Of a stretch of DNA of 64,000 nt, positions 12,649 to 25,500 are shown piece after piece. This stretch comes from Eopsaltria australis. Taxonomy: Eukaryota; Chordata; Aves; Passeriformes; Petroicidae. The position numbers were made by a program, and so were the translations under genes. The stretch spans positions 4,464,001 to 4,528,000 of the forward strand of contig JAVTVJ010000076.1 of the NCBI GenBank assembly GCA_034509425.1, read 5' to 3'. Below the pieces are notes generated by a model that searched no databases, was not told where the DNA came from, and saw only the letters and a program-made list of their open reading frames with translations. Within the stretch, counting starts at the first letter, position 1, and each line of letters starts with the position of its first letter.

Positions 12649-15526
12649 CTTCTAGAAATAGACTTCTAAGGTATTGGGAGATAATTTCAACAGGAAAGTC
12701 AATTGCAAAGAGGTTGTCTTTAACCTCAGACAGACAAAATTAACTGCATGATGATGTAGTCAGTGAATGGATAGTTGAATGTTTTACATTTCATTGGGCT
12801 CCATTGAAAGTCACTGGAACTCATTTTATCTACCTTTAACTATTTGAAAATTAGCAGTTTGATGTAAAATTTCTAAGACTTTTAGGGTCTGACTCTGGGC
12901 AATGGAGAAAAGGCACTCTGGAAGGACAACTCAGCCTAGATGTCACAGACCCTCCTTAAGCTTCTTTCTGAACGTAACTACAACTTGCCTAGAGAACAAT
13001 CCAAAATTACTAGTCTAACCTTGATCTTTAATTTTTAGATGGCTTAAATTTAGTGTAATAAATACTATTTCTATTACCCAGACCTGTAGTGGCCAAGGTT
13101 TCTGTTGCCTTACAACTGATTTGGTGGCTTTGAATTGGTGTTGCAGTGGATCATATCACACAAGTCCTTCCTGTCACTGGTCCCATCCAAGCTGCATGGA
13201 CACTGAACTAGCTCTTTGTCTGTGAATGGGACAGTGTGCTCCAGGGAGTAGAGATGACCAGCACATCAGCTGGTCAGTGGTCAGGATTAGTTGCCTGGGG
13301 TGAACCTTTGAGGCTGGGCAGATACAGCCAGTGTCTGTACACTTCAGTGAAGTCTGTGTTTTGTAAAGATGATGGGATAGTTTTTACCAGGGAATGTAAG
13401 AGCTTCCAGATCTGTCTGCCTTGTACCTCCCCTGAAGAGAGGGAGGTGCTTCAGTCTGGTGGCTTTTTCTAGGTTTGTTTGCGGCTCTGATGCTATGAAT
13501 GCTCTGACAGCCCCTCCATAAACACAGTTGTAGGGTGCTTGTGGCAGAACTGTGTACTGTGCAGTGATCCTCCAAGTGTGGATTTCGAAGCCTGATCTGT
13601 TGCTGTGATTGCTTGTCCATCATTACAGGGCCTGCACTGGTGAGGTACCACAGGCAATGTGTGAGACCTGCAGGGAATGGACAGGTATACACATGCACAA
13701 ACAAAACAAGCAAAAGTATCTCCTGAAGATGTGGGGAAGCCTTTGTACTGGACACTTCAGCCCTTTGAAGAAGATCTGCCTTCTGTTTTGTTCTCACATC
13801 TCACAGGAAGCTTGGGGGGCCGTTGTCCCCTCCCACTGCCAGTCATGCCTCAGCCCTGGGGCAGCATCCTGCACCCAGGCAACCCTCTTGGGTGACCTGC
13901 AGCTGGCTGAGTCTGGCAGAGCCTAAGCAGGGTATTGGTCTGAACTACAGCCAAAGAGGGCATCACTTGCAGGCACCCAAGCTGCTGCAAACTGCTCAGC
14001 CACGGCCTTGCAGTCCCATCCCTACCATGTGGTCAGACACTCCCTCCTGTGCCCCATACGCTGAGGACATGAATGTCTGGCCTTGCACGGTGCCACTTCT
14101 TTCACTGTAGAAGAAGTTGTGTCAGAAGCCTTCTGAGTAAGCATCATAGCTGGCATGGTCATCCCAGGCACCAGAGCAGGGGACAGACAACTGTTAATGG
14201 GAGGATACTCCCAGCTCTTCCCATATTACAAATTCAAGCTGGAATGTTCACCTTTGTGCAGTGTGGGCTGACAGAGTGAGCTTTCCTTGCTCCCTGTGCA
14301 GCCAGTGTGCACAGGCTCAGGCATCTGTGGGGCTGCTCTCTGTGCATCTCTGCAGCTGCCCTTCTGTGGCACAAAGCCCCCACCCTCCTCAAATAAACAG
14401 CTTTTTAAAGAAAGCTGGAACAAGACTACCAGAAAGAAGCATCAAGGGAAGCAGCAAGTAGCAACAGAGGCTGTAAGAGAGATGAACCCACTAACCACCA
14501 TAAGTAGATAAAAGGAGATGTTTTCTTCATACTGTCAACCGAGTAAATAGCTCCATTGTCACTGGGGTATTATTTGTGTAATCCCTCGGAGTGAATACTG
14601 TTTCAAATCTGCTTGTTTTCACTTGCAACCACACTTCCTGCTGCTGCTCTCAGCGCTGCAGTGCCCAGGCCTGCCAGCAGCCCTGTTTCAAAAGCGGTAA
14701 GTTCTTCCAAATTGTGTTTTTTCCCCCCACAAGCTCAGGGCCAGGCAGGCAGGAGAAGGCTATTCCTGAGGACCCAGCCAGCTTGGCCACGCTCCTGCAG
14801 CACCATGAAGCTAAGATGAGCCAACAGATGCCAGCTCCTCCCCTATGCCCCTGAGGATGTGGTGCAGGGGAGGCCCTGGTCCCCTGGCAGCAGGAAGTCT
14901 ATCCTGGAAGCTGTCACTTTAGCCATGCCATCCCTGTGCTGCTTGGAACTGCCCTGGAGGAGGCAGATGTTCAGAGGAAAACCCAGTGCTGCTGAGGGGT
15001 TCTGCTCCAGCTTGGGGCATCCCTTTTTTCTCTTTAAAGCAATGCAGCCTCTTCCTGCCTCCCACTCATAGAAAATAAGATTCCATCATTGAGGAATCTG
15101 GTCCATTCCTGTATCATGCCTACTCCACACCATGGGGCACAGCACTGGAGGATACAGAAAGTCCTAAATGCTGAGCTGTGACTTTTCAACAAAAGCCAAA
15201 GTCTTAATTACAGAGGCACAAATCTGAGTGGAAGCCTCTGACTCCAACACCAGCATGCACCTTTTAACTCAGTCAATTTGATATCAATTAAAGAGACACA
15301 TATGAGCAAATTTGCACAGATTTGATAGAGGATCTATTTGATTGTATGTTGTCAAGTTGGAGTAGACACCTTGTGCAACTAAGACTTAATTTATATTGAC
15401 TTACCTGTACCACTGAAGGTTCAAAAAACTATGTACAACTGCTTGATAGAAACCAGTTTTAGAAAGGTCCAAAGTTTAAACATTGTAAAGAAATATTTAA
15501 GATGAGAAAAGGAAAAAAGAAAAAAC

Positions 15527-15548
15527 CCAAACAAACAAACAAACAAAA
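15527..15548. repeat. (AAAC)n microsatellite
   Basis: Four to five AAAC units inside a longer A-rich tract from about 15500 to 15555. Confidence 0.85.
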
Positions 15549-18382
15549 AAACCCTAAAACCTCCAAGAAAACCATTACACATTTTCACATAGATGTGAAG
15601 TGAATAGATGCTCTAAGGACACATCAATACTTGTTCCATTAAACTTGTAGAGGGATAATGGGATTTGTCCATGTATCTTCAGGTTGGGGCACAGCAGCAG
15701 ATGTTACCTCCTATGAGGACAGGTGGAATTTTCATGTTACATGAAAGGAAATCTTTGAAAGACTTGGAAGTATCTGTCCCCTTCTGGCTCCCACCAGAAG
15801 GACACAGCCCTGGCCTCATGTTGGCATGGGGGTCTGGCAGCAGCATGCTACCCAAAGCTGGGAAACCAGAGCAAGTACCTCACCCTTGTGGGGCAGCAGC
15901 TGTGCCTTGTGTGCTCTGCCCAGGACACACACCTCCTCCAGGGCTTGGAAATGACTCAAGGCAATTGTGTTGGGTATCTTATGTGGCACTCCTTAAGACA
16001 GAAGTTCTCCTGGTGCTGTCTTTGGGAAAGTGTGTATGCTCTACAATTCCCCACGTCACACCATGTGGAATAGTTGGCATCTTGCTCCCAAAGGAGTCAC
16101 CTTTCCTGTCGTGTCTGAGTGACCTTGGAATGGGTTCCTAATTGGATCCATGCATGTGCTCCCCAAGGCACTCTGACACTCCTCAAACCCATTCATCACC
16201 TCGTGGATCATTAAAACCCTTTGCTACTGACAGTGCTACTCCCAAGAGGTTTCTTTGATGTCTGTTTGGATATAAGTCTTAAATTATTTTATAAATAAAC
16301 ATCTGGATAAAATTAAAAATAAATCTTATAAAATCTTCTAAAAATAAATCCTGTTTGCAGGCACAAAACTGCTTTTGAACAAAATTTTAGTTTTCTCCCC
16401 CACAAAACCAGAGGTGGAAAAAAACCCTTTCCCCACCCTCTGTTTTCCATTTAGTGCTCAGCTACAAACTCAGAAGTGTCAAGTTTATCCTCTGCACAGG
16501 CATGTTGAGAAGGCTTCCTGCTCTGTGCCACGACTTGACTGCTCCAAGGAACAAATCCAAGCCCTTTCCCCCGTCTGATCCATAGCAAGAAATCTGGGAT
16601 TCTTATGCGGGTTGGAGACGGGGTCCTGAGCCTTCTCCCCATTTTCAGTAATCAGCTCCAGGTCTGGCAGGAACATCCACCTCCTACCCTACAAGGATTA
16701 TATCCGTGCAATCTCACTCGGTGTGAGACTCATGCTGCTGTCTCTTTCCCCACTGTCTCTCTCAGAGGGGCTCACTCGTGCATTTGGAGCACAGGGCTGG
16801 AGCCTCTCACAGGGTGCTGGAACCTCTCTCTTGCTTCATGGCTCCATCTGCTCCACAGCTGGTTTGGCAGATGACAAGTGGCCTCTGGTTTTTGGGCTTT
16901 CAGAGCAGAAGGAAGTGGCTGGTAGGGACAAGCTACATCAAGGGTCATCAGGCTTGAAAGGAGCCCTGAGTGGGCCATTCCTTGACCAAGTGCTGGCTCC
17001 ACATGACCCAAAAGACAGAATATGTCCCTCAGTCCATGACAGGTCCCAGCACTATCTTTTGCACTGGAAAATAATTTGTTCAGAGTTTTGTACAGTCTCT
17101 GTGGAGCTCTTGTCATAACACGCCTGAGACAGAAATCCCTTCTGGAGGCATATGGTCTTCATAAGCACCTTGAGATTCACAGAGCTGCCTGGCAAAGAAA
17201 AAGGAAAGTGGAGACTGATGGGAACACAGATTTCTACATTTCTGGTGGTCTCTGCCTCACCTCTGAATGTGTCAAACTCAAGTTTGCAGGGAAAACAAGG
17301 AAGGATGCTTCACTGCCAAAGGCTTTCTGCCTGCATCCCTGCTCCACACACCTCCTCTCCAATGCCAGCTCCCTTGGGAGGCCAATAACCAGAAATGCTG
17401 CCTCTCTGCTTGCATGGTGTCAATACCCTGAACTGCTGCAAAGACAGCTACCCTGTTTACTTGCACTCGGCATCTCACATGTCCAGGCACATCTTCCTGA
17501 TGGTTTTGTTTTTCCTTCTCTGTTATTTTAATCTGGAAAGAAGGAGATCAAGAATTATCCATTTGCCAGCTTTTCTACAGAGCATAAGCATTCCTTGGGT
17601 TTTCCTCGGGGATCCATTATTCCAGAACACTGTAGCTCTTTCAGACTGTTTCCGCAAATCCTCTTGAAAGAGTGTCTGAGTTAACAGTGTGCCAATATCA
17701 AGCTTTCAGGAATAAGGAGCCAGGCCCCCAAAGTCATGCGATTAGCTTTAAAATAGAGAGTGGTTTAGGTTTTTATAAAAACAAGCTTTAAAATTTGGCA
17801 TTCAATTTATTTACTTTTTGTTTTTCAATCTTTGGCATATGCTCAAGTCACACTTTCAAGCTTTTCTCCTGTAACTGTTAAAAACAGAAGCTGGCACTCT
17901 CAGGAGCTGATTCCCAAGACTCAGGGAGCTGGGACTTATGAAACTGGAATTCAGGGATAATCTTTATAAAATTGCAAGAGCTGGGACCATTGAGTTAATG
18001 GTATGGTAAAAACTGATTGCCAGGAACATCTTGACTCTGACTTTCATATGCTTTTAAACCTTTTTGATATGTGGACTCAATCTATCTCTGAGTATTACCA
18101 AACCTATTAAATAGGTCTAATGATTTTTACTTAGAGTCATCTTGCACTTTTACAAGCTTTATTTGTCTCTCCCCAGGAGTGTGTCTGTGTGCAGTAATGT
18201 TTTGGGTAGATGCCATATTCAGATTATTGAACAACTCGGTTTAGATGAAGATAGTTTGACCCCTTCTAACTGAAGGTGGCTCTGTGCAAGGTGGGTCTCT
18301 AAGGTCCTGTTGTAGTTGGTGGAAATGAGGGTTCGAGTCAGTGGCCCACACATGGACAATTGAGATGCTTTGAGTAGCCATG

Positions 18383-18620
18383 TCACAGAACACAGAATGG
18401 TTTGAGTTGGAAAAGACCATCTAGTCCATAAAGGTCATCTAGTTCCAGTCCCCCTGCCATGGCCAGGAGCACCTCCCACTGGACCAGGTTGCTCAGAGCC
18501 CCATCCAACCTGGCCTTGGACACTTCCTGGAATGGGACACCCACAACTCCTCTGGGCAACCTGTTCCAACACCTTACTACTATCACAGTAAAGAATATCC
18601 CACCCAACCATTACGATCTA
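18383..18620 (-). mobile_element. CR1 LINE 3' fragment
   Basis: On the + strand this starts with tcacagaacacagaatggtt and runs through the standard CR1 series: 'gagttggaaaagaccatctagtcc', 'ccccctgccatggccagg', 'ccaggttgctcagagccccatccaacctggccttg', 'gggcaacctgttcca' and 'cacagtaaagaat'. It is therefore the reverse complement of a CR1 tail, about 240 bp long and 5'-truncated. The match is clean enough to suggest one of the younger copies in the window. A 10-11-bp partial repeat of the 'gaccatctagtcc' motif lies inside. Confidence 0.93.
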
Positions 18621-20239
18621 TCCAGAAGACAACACTCTTCCATTAGGTCTCTGCTTGCCCAAGTGCTCTGATGCTATATTTGGGTATCTCAGCAGGCACT
18701 TGCCACCAGCAAATAGATTTCCAGGTTGAGAGGTGACAGAGCTGGTGAGCTCAGCAGTCTGGAGAGCTGCTCAGCTGACAAGAGGGAGTCATTTTGCTTG
18801 CATGTCCTCAAGCTGAATCAAACCTTGCTGTTACACATGATCAGTGCTTTAAATTGTATTCCCGAGGTGAGTAGAGCTGAACTAACAGAGCTGTTTGTAG
18901 ATGAACTGCTCTCAGTATGGTCATGTGAATAGGAGTGCTGTGGTAAGAACCCCTATTTATGAAGTCCCATCACTGCTTCTATGAACAAGGGTCCCCAGTC
19001 TGCAGTGTTAACCCTTCTAGTTTTAAAATTACTATATTTTCATTTTCATGCCTAGTTAAATCTGTACCAGTAACGCTTGTGATCCTTTCTTATGTCTAAT
19101 TTTTCTTCTTTTGTCATACCTTTACAATGGCATTTCTGGTGACCTGCATTTTAAGAAAGAACCACTAAAAACAGCTCTTTTCAATTATTTTGTACCACTT
19201 TTTGGCAATTATTAGAAACCAATTTTTGCCAGAATATTTGTGCAAGAAACCTTACAAATCACCCTGCTGCTTGGCATGGTAATGACAGACATACACAGAG
19301 AAGCACTTTTACTGAGCTGACACATACACTCAGTGAAGGTTTTTCCCCTTGCTGAGTGTATTCCCATTGCTATGGGGCACAATTGTGCTTTGCTGAAACA
19401 GAGGTGTTACTGCTGCAACTGTTGCCAACAAGTTCTGCAGCAGCACTGTAGGTTTTCTGCCTCACCAAATCTAACCCCTGCCTTCCCTCTGCTGCCAGGA
19501 GCAGCCATGGCCTATACCCCTTCCAGAGGCTGGACTAACTCTGCCTTGAAAGCAGAGCTGTGTTTTTGAACTCAGTCCTTCTCCTGGAAGGCTCTGAAAC
19601 TTCATGCCTCTGAGCAGGAACCTCATTTACAGCTCTGCAGTTAGTTTGCTCCTATTTGTTCTCATGCCTGTGTTCTCTTTTAAATTCAGTGGATCTTTCT
19701 GCCCCCATCCCACGTTTACCTCAAACTAATCTATAGTGAGCTTTTGTACTCTTAATCAGCCTGACTAAGTTTACATTTTTGACCTCATCTCATAAAACGG
19801 GTCTTCTTCCCAGCAGCAGCCCTCTATACTTCCACATATTTGGCTTCATTTTCTTGAACATGACTTGCCAGAAGTCTACACTGTTTCCCAGATAGTAATA
19901 TTACCTCTCCCCTCCTACTGGAAGTGCAGCAGCATCTGAGCCTTATTTCTCTTGTTCAAAGCCTTACTATATTTATTAGCTATTCCAGTTGATTAGTACA
20001 CCCATGTTTTTCCCTTAGTATAGGATTTTCAGCTGATTCAGAGAAAATTTCTAGGAGTCTACAAAGATCCTTCCATACTCTGAGTGTAGGACCAGCAATT
20101 CTGTATAATCACATTTCTGCCTCTCTTGCTCCTGTTCTCATGGTGATTTTAATCTTTCTGAGTGATACTCATCTCCGCGTAGTGACCAACACTGTTCTTT
20201 GATGTTGGGACATTGGGTTATTTCACCAACACTTTCCTT
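18621..20239. other. pyrimidine-biased non-coding DNA
   Basis: AT-rich sequence, strongly T/C-biased on the + strand from about 19.6 kb on, with very few CpGs. Apart from the 54-bp candidate exon at 18813 no gene is recognisable. The strand bias runs into the probable old LINE remnant that follows and may mark further unrecognised parts of it. Confidence 0.5.
18813..18866 (+). other. candidate 54-bp exon
   Basis: Seen: pyrimidine-rich sequence ending CCTCAAG before 18813, and a near-consensus donor CCCGAG|GTGAGTAGA at 18861-18873. The 54 bases are exactly 18 codons, start and end on codon boundaries in the open frame, and read LNQTLLLHMISALNCIPE. The acceptor is mediocre. The peptide is not recognised. 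It could be a pseudo-exon; the donor is the strongest part of the case. Confidence 0.22.
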
Positions 20240-20735
20240 CATTTTTGTTGAGATTATTGATGAAATATTCAGTAAGAACTCTTCAAAGGATCTTCTGTGA
20301 TGGACCCTTGTAATGATCTTCCTCCCTGCAGATGTTGTGTCTTACAGGACTACTCTGCCATCTCCTCTTTGATCAGCTCTCCCCCTCCCTTTACTATTCT
20401 TTGCCTAATCCCCATTTTCCCCAGTCCAAATAATGAATTCTCCTGTGGCATCACACCAGATACTAGACTTACTGCAGATCCCTGTGTAGGAAACAGTTGC
20501 ATCAGAGAAAGAGATCAAGTTCATCTGGCATGACTTTTACAAATTTGAATGCTTTTAAATCCATTTTCCTTCTATGTCCCTTTAAAAAATTATTCTTTCC
20601 ATGTAGTTTATTTTCCTGTCTGATGCACTATTGCTGTAAAGCAAGAAGATTGCAGTTGCCTTTATTACTTTGCTTTTCCCTCTTGAGAGTAGGCACTAAT
20701 TTGTTCTTACTCTCAGTTTGACTAATTTGCAAGTC
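20240..20735 (-). mobile_element. probable ancient CR1/L3-like LINE remnant
   Basis: Three widely spaced blocks resemble, in the same order and orientation, the complement of vertebrate CR1/L3 ORF2. They are 'gattattgatgaaatattcagtaagaac' (compare 'tcattgatgaagatgttgaacaagac') near 20251, 'gatcaagttcatctggcatgacttt' near 20513, and 'cagtttgactaatttgc' near 20715. Each block alone is weak; their order and spacing support a heavily mutated minus-strand copy. This is recognised from memory of the consensus, not from an alignment. Confidence 0.4.
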
Positions 20736-22516
20736 TCCTTTGCTCTGCCTGTGCAGTTTCGTGTGCTGGCTCTTCCATTCTTTAGATACAGATACCACAC
20801 CATAGATTTTCAGTACCTAATAGGTTTTTAAAGTTATTTTTCTACATCAAGTATGAACTTTTCTGTTCACACCTTCCTGTAACCCTTTTTTCCTCCTATA
20901 TTCAAAAATAACATTTTGTAAACTACAGAAAGTTATTAATTTCATTATGTAGCTTTAATAATACTTTCACACAGGTCCATTTGTTTCAATTCTCTTTTCA
21001 TTTGAAAAACTTGCTTATTTTTTAACAACCTCTGCAAGGCCTATATCAACAATTGTTCCTGTAAATTCCCCTTTATCCTTTCTAACAGTAACATATTTTC
21101 AGTCCTCCAGTGAATTGTCTTGCATCTTTTATGTAAAGACATTTCAGGCTCCACTGATGTTCAAGTCCTTGAGATAATTTAATTTGTTTCCTTTGAAATT
21201 AATTTGCCCTTATGAAATTGCAAATTTTATGTTACCTTTATTTTCTTTCTTTTGCACGAAGTTCAGATAAGGCCTCTTTGGTTTTATTCTATCCAAGAAT
21301 GCATTTAAGAACTGTGATTTTTGTGACCATTTAACAAGAAAAAAGCTAAAATAACAATGTGTTTGATTCAATGATTAAGTAATTAAAAAACCCTGCTGGT
21401 TCTCACTGCCTGGAATACCCAGGCACCACCATTACTTGTAGTCTTAGCTCTTCCACCCATATGTATGTGCAAAAAGGGAAAATTTCACTCAACAGAAACG
21501 ATCCTGGTAGTATTTATCTCTCTGCTAGTTTCCAAAAATCTTTGTTTGTAATGTTACTGTTACCAGACAACTGAAAACTGATTCATATTACCAGTGGGAA
21601 ATATTTTTTGTGTTCTGGTGGGAATGTGGGGAGATGCCTAGGCCTTTGATGGATTTCTCAGCCATTTGAAATTAATGGGAAAAAACAGTATGACTACTGC
21701 AGTCTGTATTGTCAAGATACAGGCTGGAGGAGAGAAAGTCAAGAGATCCGTGCTTGGTGGTGAGTGGATGACAAATTAAAAGGACTCTTGTGGGTAGGTT
21801 GGACTCATAAGCACCTACAGATGATGTTCCTTAGTGCTTTGATGAGGTAAACCCACTGTTTCTTCTGCTCTGTAGCATTATAGGTGTGCTGGACTGCTCT
21901 GAGACAGATCTGCAGTACTGAGTCATGCTGCACATAAAACACTCCATCATTCAACTCATTTAAGATATGAGAGGTTTCAAGCAGTCTGGGGCACATGGAA
22001 CCAAAGCACAGATTTACATCAGCCCACCCCACTGGGTGTGAGCCTGCCTTCGCTTGCAGTGCATGGACACAATCCCACTGGAATCATGTCATAGCAAATT
22101 ACATAATTAGGGAATTAATCCCCCTCACTGAAAAACTCTTTCAAGCAACTGTCACAGACCTCCTGGTGCCTGAAGGATCAGTTTACTTCCGATGGGAGTT
22201 AGGCAGTCCCATCAACATCATGCCTTGGGAAATTTCCCCCGTAAGGCTTTGCTGACTGAAGCAACAGTGATTTGCGTGTTGTATCACCCTGTCAGCAGAG
22301 AAGTCCCCAGAGCTGTTTCCCAATGTCTGTGCCTGGGCAGAGGCTGCTGGGCTCAGTGCTGTGCCTCCCACCCTGTCCTTGCATCACTGCCATCTGTCCC
22401 CAAGGTCCCACTGCCTCCCTGCTCCTCCCTGAGGCTGCCCAGGAGCTCCTGGGTGGAGAAAGACACAAGAAGCAAAGAAAGCTGGCAGGGACAGAGCAAC
22501 TTGGTTTTGTGGGTGG
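20736..22516. other. non-coding, nothing recognised
   Basis: AT-rich to 21.8 kb, then more balanced. No gene, RNA gene or repeat is identifiable. The GC-rich part from 22.3 kb holds overlapping frames in several phases, which is the pattern of chance frames in GC-rich DNA. Confidence 0.6.
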
Positions 22517-22596
22517 CACCCTGCCCATGGCAGGAAGGTTGGAATTAAATGATATGTAAGGCCCCTTCCAAGCCAAATCATGCTATGGTTCTATGG
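22517..22596 (+). mobile_element. CR1 LINE terminal fragment
   Basis: Reads 'accctgcccatggcaggaaggttggaattaaatgat...' then '...ggccccttccaagccaaatcatgctatggttctatgg', the CR1 3' end in sense orientation, finishing in the 8-mer tail typical of avian CR1. Only the last 80 bp or so are present, the commonest form of 5'-truncated CR1. Confidence 0.88.
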
Positions 22597-25189
22597 AAAC
22601 AGGTGTGTGACAGCACCTGCACCAGCACAGAGACCACCCACACATGGGCTTGGGCACGCCATGTCCCCTGTCCTACACGAGGCCTTGCTTCAGCCTCTCT
22701 CATTGCTACTGTTCCTCCCAGGGCCTGCTAAGGTCCTGCTGCTCAGTTTTCATGTCTACTGTACCTCCCAGACCTTCTACTCCCATTTTGTGGGTGTGAT
22801 GGATTTGTTTATTTCCGCTGAAACACACTTATTGCACTGTACAGGAGCTGGGCAGCACAGAGCAGAGCCCTCAGCCACAAACACAAAAAGTGTCAGATGT
22901 TTCACTCAGAAATTGGTTCTTTTGTGACATTGAAATATACACATATATAAAAAAGGAATAAATGAGTCCTGGTGTAATGAGTGTATGAAGCACTGAATCA
23001 GCAGAAGGACAATACAGGCTTTTGATTTGCATCAATGGGAAACACAGAAAACAGTGTATGGAGTAGGCAGATCATAACTCACGCTGGAGTAAATAACACA
23101 GATATTGTTCTGACCTTGTGTGGAGGTTTGCTGCTTCAGTAAAAAATTTTATTGCTGCTGACCATTTGTTTCAAAGGGGAATATGATGTATGGAAGGACA
23201 TTTTTAGAAGGAGTAGAGGATAAATTCATAAAATAGTCTTCTGCAGTCTTTATATTCAGGCAGCATCCTATTTAAAGACCTGAAATAAAATGATTGCTAC
23301 CTCCACTCTTCAGCAGATATGAGAGCTATTTTTTTCTCGAGTGTTTGCTCACAGGCATGGAATGTCTTGTGCTGGGGGTTGTATGGAAAATGAGTGTGTG
23401 CCCATCCTTAGAGGGAGGACAGAGACATGCAGGGAAGCACAGAAAAGGGGGCTGCTCTACTCAGGTCAATAGGAGTGGCCATGGCCCCCTAAAACCTTCT
23501 ACACAAAGGTCAGAGGAAACCATCTCCCTTTTTGATGTTTTCTCCCACATGAATTAAATATTTTGAGACATGGTGATCTCGTGACAATCCTGGGCCTGAG
23601 AAAGACATTTGTGATAGCGTAAAGATTATAAAGTACTTAACTCAGTGCACTCAGGTCCTGGGACTCATTGATTTGCCATTGAAGATCAATAATCACCCAG
23701 CCTGGTATCTAACCTGCTTTGGGAAACAGGGGTTCCACAAAGGGCCACAGACTAGCAGATGATCAGCCCTTTCACAAAGCAGATTTCTTTTTAGAGAAAA
23801 AATTAAAATTTTTAAGCAGTCACTTTCTACAAAAGCTTCTGTTGAGCTGAAAACTGGAAATTTCTTTGGAAAAAATATTTTATTAAAAAAATGGGTGGCA
23901 TCTTATCATAAATCCTTAGTCTGCAGCACACTTCCTGACCAAGCCAGTTATACTGGCATGGCCTGTCAGTGAAAATTTCTGCTTTTTCTTCCTTAATTTG
24001 GAAAGGATAATCATATGCAATCAGTTGGAAATCAGCCCTCTCCCAGTGGTTATACTGTCTTCCTGATGTAGACACCCTTAAGAAGGGATTTGTGGTTTGA
24101 GCAGGTACATGTAACAACAAAAACCCATTCATAAAGAAACAGACCCTTCCCCACAGGCCTGCTGAGGGGTTTCTGAAGGATCCAGCATCATAAAGTGCCC
24201 AAGCACCATAAACTTGGTAATTCCCCCCACATTCATCCCAAGGGGAGCTGGTGCATGAGGCTGCAGCAGGCAGGAGAAGGTGACATGAAACGGCAGGGGC
24301 CACATGTGTGGCAAGAAGATAAATCCCTTGAAAGCCATCAACTTTTGGGGTGCAGTGATCTGTAGATGGGTTGTTTGCTCATTATTACTATTCTCAGCTC
24401 CTTTTGCAGCATGGATAACAGTATCTCAAGAAGTCTGACGCATCAGAGTTGAGGGGACGGGGGAAGGAGGGAGCAGTATTCAGAGGGATGCATCAGGGTG
24501 TTAAAAATTAAGGTGCAAGGAATGGGATGAGGAAATAACCACCATTAAGTGGAAAGTGACAACAAAATGATCCCGCTGAAGCTCAGGAAGTCTCTGGACC
24601 CACACAGTGCCTGCTTTTTAACCTAAACCCTTGCTCCTGGTGCTGCTTTGCACGTCCATGTAAGCTCCTTAGGTGTAAGCTCTTTGGTGGAGCTAGGGCT
24701 GGCACCACAGTGTTCCTTGCTTCCCTGGGAGCCTGGCCCCAGGCACCATGGCCAGGGTGGGATAGGGTGCCAGCAGCACGGCTGCTCCAGACCCTCATGC
24801 ACACACAGGCAGTTTCAGGGCTCGCTTTGTAAAAACACCGTTTTGTTGGTGTTAGCGTGTTGTGTTCCATGAGAATGTGAAGGCAGCTGAAGTGTGGGAG
24901 GTGCTGCCCTCCAGGAGAAGCATGTGCCTTGTGCCGCAGAGCCCCGTGCTCGAAGCCCAGCACTGAGCCTCCATCACGTCTGCACCATTCGCTGCTTCAA
25001 ACAAGCAAACTCAAACTCCTTCATGCAAATGCGAAGACTGTACTTGGTGAATCCCATCAAGGCAAGCAGCAACAGTGTGTCCCAAACATCAGCACAGCAA
25101 CAAAATGCATATTATGAAGTCTAATCTTACTTTTTGTTATTTTTTTTCCCATGGATATTTCCCCATCACCTCCAGTTGAACTTGCCCCT
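22597..25189. other. non-coding, no gene recognised
   Basis: Plain sequence. A 158-codon minus-strand frame at 23827-24303 and a 126-codon one at 24583-24963 show no domain, signal peptide or splice context and are not called genes. Confidence 0.6.
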
Positions 25190-25500
25190 CATTCCCAAGC
25201 TGGGAGATCTGGCTAATCAGAGTTGTTTGCAAAGCTTTCTTAGCCCCCAACAAACGCCGTTTCTTTGCTGTGTTTGTCAGCGTGGCGAAGCAATTATTGC
25301 CGAGATCTGAGATGTGATTACGCGTTTGTGGAGGAGGAGGGGGGCGGAAAGTCGAGGACATAATGTAATAATGAAATCCATTCTCACGAATAAATCTGTA
25401 GGAGGATTTAGATGTTTTTCCCTTTTTTCTGACCCACTTGGTCCTCACGTGTCTGGCGGTGCCAAGAGTGCTCTTGACGCTGCAGGAAGGTAAAACAAGG
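25190..25500. promoter_or_regulatory. candidate conserved element, CpG-retaining
   Basis: Seen: about 13 CpG dinucleotides fall between 25255 and 25480, close to the number expected from base composition, while neighbouring kilobases hold only a few each. The block includes acgcg at 25321, a CACGTG E-box at 25446-25451, AT-rich homeobox-like cores (caattattg near 25291; taataatg near 25367) and an AATCAG motif. A 126-codon minus-strand frame spans it without a recognisable domain. Known: in CpG-depleted vertebrate DNA, isolated blocks that keep CpGs are often unmethylated enhancers, promoters or conserved elements. The regulatory role is inferred; no conservation data were available. Confidence 0.35.

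Larger units (their letters stand above)
11789..18382. other. non-coding, no gene recognised
   Basis: About 6.6 kb of ordinary sequence, somewhat GC-richer at 13.5-14.9 kb and 16.5-17.4 kb, where longer chance frames of up to 158 codons occur. It includes A-rich simple sequence at 12615-12648 and 15527-15548. Nothing in it resembles a known exon, RNA gene or transposon. Confidence 0.6.

Noticed and set aside
12615..12655. A-rich tail as evidence of a processed pseudogene
   Set aside because: No gene-like body, target duplication or poly(A) signal precedes it.
18330..18340. GGTTCGAGTCA, a perfect tRNA B-box-like string
   Set aside because: The flanking bases do not form the T-arm stem and no A box or acceptor stem is present at the right distance, so neither a tRNA nor a tRNA-derived SINE is supported.
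23827..24303. 158-codon minus-strand frame
   Set aside because: No domain recognised, and no donor or acceptor bounds it convincingly.
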